A model generated the notes under the pieces. It was not told the origin of the DNA and did no database searches. It saw only the letters and a list, made by a program, of their open reading frames with translations. This document shows, one piece after another, positions 59,141 to 64,000 of a stretch of 64,000 nt of DNA (the stretch's first letter is position 1; each line of letters starts with the position of its first letter). Made by a program: the position numbers and the translations under genes. The DNA is from Serratia sp. M24T3 (GTDB taxonomy: Bacteria > Pseudomonadota > Gammaproteobacteria > Enterobacterales > Enterobacteriaceae), in NCBI RefSeq assembly GCF_000257645.1, contig NZ_AJHJ01000023.1:1-64000 (forward strand), written 5' to 3'.

Positions 59141-60874
59141 GTGACAGTGAAGACCCAGCTCAGACGCCGTGAAGTTGACGACGGCGCAGATTTACCTGCC
59201 GACCTGTCGCCTTTGCTGCGTCGTCTGTATGCCATGCGTGGCGTAAAAGAAAGTCAGGAACTCGAGCGTGGTGTGCGCGGCCTGCTCGATTATAAACAGC
59301 TTGATGGCATCGATGCGGCCGTCAGCCTGCTACAAACTGCGCTGGCCGAAAGGCTGCAAATCATGATCGTTGGGGATTTTGATGCTGATGGCGCGACCAG
59401 CACCGCGCTTACCGTATTGTCATTGCGCAGTATGGGTTGTGACAGCGTGAAATACTTGGTGCCGAATCGTTTTGAAGATGGCTACGGGCTAAGTCCTGAA
59501 GTGGTTGAACAGGCTGCAGCACGCGGCGCTCAGCTGATTTTAACCGTAGATAACGGCATCTCGTCACACGCGGGCGTCGAGTTGGCACACGAGAAAGGCA
59601 TTCAGGTGCTGATCACCGATCACCACCTGCCTGGCGACACGCTGCCCGCCGCAGAAGCGATTATTAACCCTAATTTGCATGGCTGTGAGTTTCCTTCCAA
59701 ATCACTGGCCGGGGTGGGTGTCGCGTTTTATTTGATGCTGGCGCTGCGCAGTAAACTGCGTGACAGCGGCTGGTTTGAACAACGCGGACTGACAATGCCA
59801 AATCTGGCTGAATGGCTAGATTTAGTCGCGCTAGGGACCGTCGCCGACGTAGTTCCGCTGGATACCAATAACCGTATTCTGGTTTATCAGGGGCTTAACC
59901 GCATCCGCGCCGGTAAGTGTCGCCCCGGCGTTCGTGCGCTGCTTGAGATTGCCGGGCGCGACGCGCGTCAGCTGACTGCCAGCGATCTGGGTTTCGCGCT
60001 TGGCCCACGGCTCAACGCGGCGGGTCGTCTCGACGATATGTCTATTGGCGTTGCGCTGCTGCTCTCGGAAGATATGGCACAGGCCAGAGCGTTGGCGAGT
60101 GATTTGGACGCGTTGAACCTGACCCGTCGCGAGATTGAACAGGGCATGCAGGTTGAGGCGTTGGCGCTGTGTGAAAAGCTTGAAACCAGCGCGGAAGATT
60201 TACCGCTGGGGCTGGCGATGTATCACCCGGAATGGCATCAGGGCGTGGTCGGTATTCTGGCCTCGAGGCTGAAAGAACGTTTCAATCGCCCGGTCATTGC
60301 TTTTGCACCGGCGGGCGAGGGCGTGCTCAAAGGGTCCGGGCGTTCCATTCAGGGTTTGCACATGCGCGACGCGCTGGAGCGTATCGATACGCTGAATCCG
60401 GGGCTGATGATGAAGTTTGGCGGTCACGCCATGGCGGCGGGACTTTCGCTGGAAGAAAGCAAGTTTGAACAGTTCCGCGATTGTTTTGCCGAGTTGGTTG
60501 GTGAATGGCTCGACCCGTCCCATCTTGAAGGCGTGGTGTGGTCGGATGGTGAACTCACGTCTCGGCAGATGTCGCTGGAAACAGCAGAAATGCTGCGCGA
60601 TGGCGGACCGTGGGGACAGGCTTTTCCTGAACCTGTCTTCGATGGCACCTTCCGTATTTTGCAGCAAAAGCTGTTAAAAGAGCGCCATCTTAAGGTGATG
60701 ATCGAACCGCTGGGCGGGGGGCCGCTACTCGATGGCATTGCGTTTAATATCGATCCCACGCTTTGGCCTGACAGCAGCGTGCGCGAAGTTCAGCTGGCCT
60801 ACAAACTCGACATTAACGAATATCGCGGTAATCGCAGTGTTCAGTTGATGATTCAACATTTGTGGCCGCGTTAA
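59141..60874 (+). CDS. recJ: Single-stranded-DNA exonuclease RecJ
   Basis: 577 aa, the E. coli length. A 5'-3' ssDNA exonuclease for recombination and mismatch repair. DHH-family motifs are IVGDFDADGATSTAL (motif I), LTVDNGISSHAG, ITDHHLPGD (DHH) and LVALGTVADVVPL. The DHHA1 part has SGRSIQGLHMRDAL and KFGGHAMAAGLS. The start is GTG 59141 after TAAGG. Downstream prfB is separated by 137 nt. Confidence 0.96.
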   Translation: MTVKTQLRRREVDDGADLPADLSPLLRRLYAMRGVKESQELERGVRGLLDYKQLDGIDAAVSLLQTALAERLQIMIVGDFDADGATSTALTVLSLRSMGCDSVKYLVPNRFEDGYGLSPEVVEQAAARGAQLILTVDNGISSHAGVELAHEKGIQVLITDHHLPGDTLPAAEAIINPNLHGCEFPSKSLAGVGVAFYLMLALRSKLRDSGWFEQRGLTMPNLAEWLDLVALGTVADVVPLDTNNRILVYQGLNRIRAGKCRPGVRALLEIAGRDARQLTASDLGFALGPRLNAAGRLDDMSIGVALLLSEDMAQARALASDLDALNLTRREIEQGMQVEALALCEKLETSAEDLPLGLAMYHPEWHQGVVGILASRLKERFNRPVIAFAPAGEGVLKGSGRSIQGLHMRDALERIDTLNPGLMMKFGGHAMAAGLSLEESKFEQFRDCFAELVGEWLDPSHLEGVVWSDGELTSRQMSLETAEMLRDGGPWGQAFPEPVFDGTFRILQQKLLKERHLKVMIEPLGGGPLLDGIAFNIDPTLWPDSSVREVQLAYKLDINEYRGNRSVQLMIQHLWPR

Positions 60875-61011
60875 GTCAACAGACTTGGCGGGCGGGAACT
60901 GTCCGGTATTTTGCAGGAACAAGGGTATAAAACAGCCGCATATTCCTTTAGAATACGCGGTTCGAATGGCGCTGTGCCATAAACGACTTAACGTAAGACG
61001 CGAAAAAAATC

Positions 61012-62110
61012 ATGTTTGAAATTAATCCGGTAAAAAACCGCATTCAGGACTTGGCCGAAAGAGCCGCGGTTATCAGGGGGTATCTTTGACTATGATGCCA
61101 AGAAAGAACGTCTCGAAGAAGTAAACGCCGAGCTGGAACAGCCGGACGTATGGAACGAACCTGAACGCGCGCAGGCGCTGGGCAAAGAGCGCTCGGCGCT
61201 GGAAGCCATTGTCGATACCATCGATGACCTGACTCAAGGTCGTGAAGACGTAACTGGTTTGCTGGAACTGGCCGTTGAGGCTGAAGATGAAGAAACCTTC
61301 AACGAAGCCGTAGCCGAACTCGACGTGCTGATGACCAAGCTTGAACAGCTTGAGTTCCGTCGTATGTTTTCCGGTGAATACGACAGCGCCGACTGCTATC
61401 TCGACATCCAGGCAGGCTCCGGCGGCACTGAAGCTCAGGATTGGGCCAGCATGTTGTTGCGTATGTTCCTGCGCTGGGCTGATTCCCGTGGCTTCAAAAC
61501 GGAAATCATCGAAGAGTCCGATGGCGATGTTGCTGGCACCAAGTCTGCCACCGTCAAAATCATTGGCGACTACGCGTTCGGCTGGCTGCGTACAGAAACC
61601 GGCGTTCACCGCCTGGTGCGCAAGAGCCCGTTTGACTCCGGTGGTCGTCGCCATACCTCTTTCAGTTCCGTATTCGTTTATCCGGAAGTTGACGATGATA
61701 TTGATATCGAAATCAACCCGGCCGATTTGCGTATCGACGTATACCGCGCTTCTGGTGCGGGTGGTCAGCACGTAAACAAAACCGAATCTGCTGTACGTAT
61801 TACCCACATGCCAACCAACATTGTGGTGCAGTGTCAAAACGACCGTTCACAGCATAAGAACAAAGATCAGGCCATGAAGCAGCTTAAGGCGAAGCTTTAT
61901 GAGTTTGAGATGCAAAAGAAAAATGCTGATAAACAACAGGCCGAAGACAACAAGTCCGATATCGGTTGGGGCAGCCAGATCCGTTCATACGTACTGGATG
62001 ACTCTCGTATCAAAGACCTGCGCACGGGTGTTGAAACACGCAATACACAGGCCGTATTAGATGGCGACCTGGATAAATTCATCGAAGCAAGTTTGAAAGC
62101 CGGGTTATAA
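61012..62110 (+). CDS. prfB: Peptide chain release factor 2 (programmed +1 frameshift)
   Basis: Encoded as 61012-61086 joined to 61088-62110, 365 aa as in E. coli. The first 25 codons end at an in-frame TGA (61087-61089); +1 slippage on CTT continues as [18 protein letters not shown]2 recognises UGA and UAA. The stop-codon tripeptide is SPF ([15 protein letters not shown]) and the peptidyl-tRNA hydrolysis motif is GGQ ([17 protein letters not shown]). An Ala precedes the SGAGGQ segment, not the Thr found in E. coli K-12. It is co-transcribed with lysS, 9 nt away. Confidence 0.97.
61075..61090 (+). promoter_or_regulatory. prfB autoregulatory frameshift site
   Basis: AGGGGG (internal Shine-Dalgarno), TAT, then CTTTGAC. 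Poor UGA termination at low RF2 lets the ribosome slip from CUU to UUU. The spacing matches the well-studied E. coli site exactly. Confidence 0.96.
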
Positions 62111-62119
62111 GGAACCGAA

Positions 62120-63652
62120 ATGTCTGAGCAACAACCATCTGGGCAGCAGCCACAGGGCGCAGAACACGCGCAGGAACTTAACAACGAGCTGAAAGCGCGT
62201 CGTGAGAAGCTGGCCCTTTTGCGTGATAAAGGCATCGCTTTCCCGAACGATTTCCGTCGTGATAGCATTTCCGATGCACTGCACGCTGCGTACGGCGATA
62301 AAGAAAATGAAGAGCTGGAAGCACTGAACATCGAGGTTACCGTTGGTGGCCGTATGATGACCCGTCGTATCATGGGCAAAGCCTCCTTCGTGACTCTGCA
62401 AGACGTCGGCGGTCGCATTCAGCTGTATGTTTCGCGTGACGATCTGCTTGAAGGTCAGTACAACGAAGAGTTCAAGAAGTGGGACCTTGGGGATATCCTC
62501 GGTGCTCGCGGCAAGTTGTTCAAAACCAAGACCGGCGAACTTTCTATCCACGTGACTGAACTGCGCCTGTTGACCAAAGCGCTGCGTCCGTTGCCAGACA
62601 AGTTCCACGGCCTTGCCGATCAGGAAACCCGTTACCGTCAGCGTTACCTTGATCTGATCGCTAACGACGATTCGCGTAACACTTTCAAAATCCGTTCACA
62701 AATCATGGCTGGCATCCGCAAGTTCATGGTTGAGCAGGACTTTATGGAAGTAGAAACGCCGATGATGCAGGTGATCCCGGGCGGTGCGTCTGCGCGTCCG
62801 TTTATCACTCACCACAATGCGCTGGACATCGACATGTATCTGCGTATTGCGCCAGAGCTTTACCTCAAGCGCCTGGTAGTGGGCGGCTTTGATCGCGTAT
62901 TCGAGATTAACCGTAACTTCCGTAACGAAGGCGTCTCTCCGCGTCACAATCCAGAGTTCACCATGATGGAACTCTACATGGCGTATGCGGATTACCGTGA
63001 CCTGATTGTGTTGACCGAATCTCTGTTCCGCACCCTGACTGAAACTGTTCTTGGCAGCAGCGTTGTGCAGTATGGCGATCAGACCTTCGACTTCGGCAAG
63101 CCGTTCACCAAGCTGACCATGACAGAAGCAATTCTGAAATACCGTCCTGAGACTAACGTGGAAGACTTGGCCGATATGGCTAAAGCGACCGTTATCGCGG
63201 AGTCTTTGGGTATCAAGATCGAGAAAAGCTGGGGTCTGGGCCGCGTAGTTTGTGAAATCTTCGAAGAAACAGCAGAAAGTCACCTGATTCAGCCGACCTT
63301 CATTACTGAATATCCGGCAGAGGTTTCTCCGCTGGCTCGACGTAATGACGAAAATCCTGAAGTGACCGATCGCTTCGAGTTCTTCATTGGTGGACGTGAA
63401 ATCGGTAACGGCTTCTCCGAGCTGAATGATGCAGAAGATCAGGCACAGCGTTTCGCCGATCAGGTTGCCGCGAAAGATGCTGGCGATGACGAAGCGATGT
63501 TCTACGATGAAGATTACGTCACTGCGCTTGAACACGGTATGCCACCAACCGCCGGCCTCGGCATTGGTATTGACCGTATGGTTATGCTGTTCACCAACAG
63601 CCACACCATCCGCGATGTTATTCTGTTCCCGGCAATGCGCCCACAGAAATAA
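62120..63652 (+). CDS. lysS: Lysyl-tRNA synthetase, class II
   Basis: 510 aa (E. coli LysS 505). The N-terminal OB-fold anticodon domain ([20 protein letters not shown], residues ~73-92) precedes the class II catalytic core. Motif 2 is [20 protein letters not shown] and motif 3 [14 protein letters not shown]. The N-terminus is Gln-rich ([18 protein letters not shown]). ATG 62120 follows AAGGAACCGAA. It is the last gene of the prfB-lysS pair. Confidence 0.97.
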   Translation: MSEQQPSGQQPQGAEHAQELNNELKARREKLALLRDKGIAFPNDFRRDSISDALHAAYGDKENEELEALNIEVTVGGRMMTRRIMGKASFVTLQDVGGRIQLYVSRDDLLEGQYNEEFKKWDLGDILGARGKLFKTKTGELSIHVTELRLLTKALRPLPDKFHGLADQETRYRQRYLDLIANDDSRNTFKIRSQIMAGIRKFMVEQDFMEVETPMMQVIPGGASARPFITHHNALDIDMYLRIAPELYLKRLVVGGFDRVFEINRNFRNEGVSPRHNPEFTMMELYMAYADYRDLIVLTESLFRTLTETVLGSSVVQYGDQTFDFGKPFTKLTMTEAILKYRPETNVEDLADMAKATVIAESLGIKIEKSWGLGRVVCEIFEETAESHLIQPTFITEYPAEVSPLARRNDENPEVTDRFEFFIGGREIGNGFSELNDAEDQAQRFADQVAAKDAGDDEAMFYDEDYVTALEHGMPPTAGLGIGIDRMVMLFTNSHTIRDVILFPAMRPQK

Positions 63653-63660
63653 TTTTGCAA

Positions 63661-63685
63661 CTCCCTCCTCTGTATGAGGGGGGAG
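63661..63685 (+). terminator. Hairpin after lysS
   Basis: CTCCCTCCTC and GAGGGGGGAG form a 10-bp stem with one G-U pair and a TGTAT loop, 8 nt after the stop. A T-run is lacking, so termination would be weak or Rho-assisted. Confidence 0.5.
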
Positions 63686-64000
63686 CACTTCTGCCGTACT
63701 ATCCCTCTGAAGTAAATCTGTTTTTTACCGACCAAGCTCGGCTGGAAAACCTTTTTATGTCCAAATTTCATTAAAAATTATCTGTAATAATTATCAGGTA
63801 ATTTGCATTATCTCACCACGATTTTACAAGAAGAAACATTTATTGGCATCAATCGCCAATTACACTCATTAACATTGTGGTAAAATTTTTACATATTCTT
63901 CCTTTTCTCTAAGGAAGAAATTAACAACTTATAGCGCTTGTAATAGGCGTATAACAATTTCCTCAACTTTTTTGGTTATCACAACACCTGCTATGTCGTC
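63686..64000. other. AT-rich right-edge spacer
   Basis: About 315 bases without a credible gene. It is probably the upstream region of a gene beyond the window. No element could be assigned. Confidence 0.5.

Noticed and set aside
62696-63688. Long open frame on the minus strand opposite lysS (330 codons)
   Set aside because: Antisense shadow of the highly biased lysS coding frame.

Overview
The window is ordinary, gene-dense chromosome from a member of the Enterobacterales. Gene order and protein sequence point to the Yersiniaceae side of the order (Rahnella/Rouxiella/Ewingella/Serratia-like), but the genus is an inference. The backbone follows the Escherichia coli tktA-to-lysS segment: tktA-epd-pgk-fbaA ... 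mscS-argO-yggE-argP-rpiA-serA-ygfA-ssrS(6S RNA)-zapA-ygfB-pepP-ubiH-ubiI-gcvTHP ... ygfF ... yqfA-ygfZ-sdhE-ygfX-fldB-xerD-dsbC-recJ-prfB-lysS. Housekeeping functions are therefore central carbon metabolism, serine/glycine one-carbon metabolism, ubiquinone hydroxylation, Fe-S and flavin biogenesis, chromosome dimer resolution, periplasmic disulfide isomerisation and translation.

Accessory blocks interrupt this backbone. (1) Between fbaA and mscS lie an aromatic amino-acid permease (PheP-like) with an exported cyclohexadienyl-dehydratase-like protein (PheC-like), then a complete lacI-lacZ-lacY operon without lacA. The lac control region keeps a CRP site, a promoter and two operators (O1- and O2-like) in nearly the E. 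coli geometry. (2) Between mscS and argO is an AT-rich patch with a frameshifted exported gene. (3) Between gcvP and ygfF sit an OprB-type porin and an exported AroQ chorismate mutase. With the PheC-like protein and PheP, AroQ would complete a periplasmic chorismate-to-phenylpyruvate/phenylalanine route plus uptake. (4) From 33.8 to 38.7 kb a FadR-type (FCD) GntR regulator diverges from a DUF2848-amidase-dimeric barrel-MHS transporter operon, a catabolic cassette of unknown substrate. (5) From 39.3 to 47.8 kb a DeoR-type regulator precedes a ribose/allose-type ABC importer with an AlsE-like epimerase, a ROK kinase and a PfkB kinase. Its leader holds four phased copies of a TGACCG-type motif. 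(6) From 47.9 to 52.9 kb an Ugp-like ABC importer is interleaved with a GpdQ glycerophosphodiesterase. This probably takes up and hydrolyses glycerophosphodiesters.

Smaller points of note are the classical programmed +1 frameshift in prfB, a DsbC with only its two active-site cysteines, a 100-nt imperfect palindrome inside the gcv operon, and a possible frameshifted small gene in the gap before the DeoR regulator. I saw no tRNA, rRNA, CRISPR array, transposase or prophage gene. Motif comparisons were made by eye and from memory of reference proteins; no database search was run.
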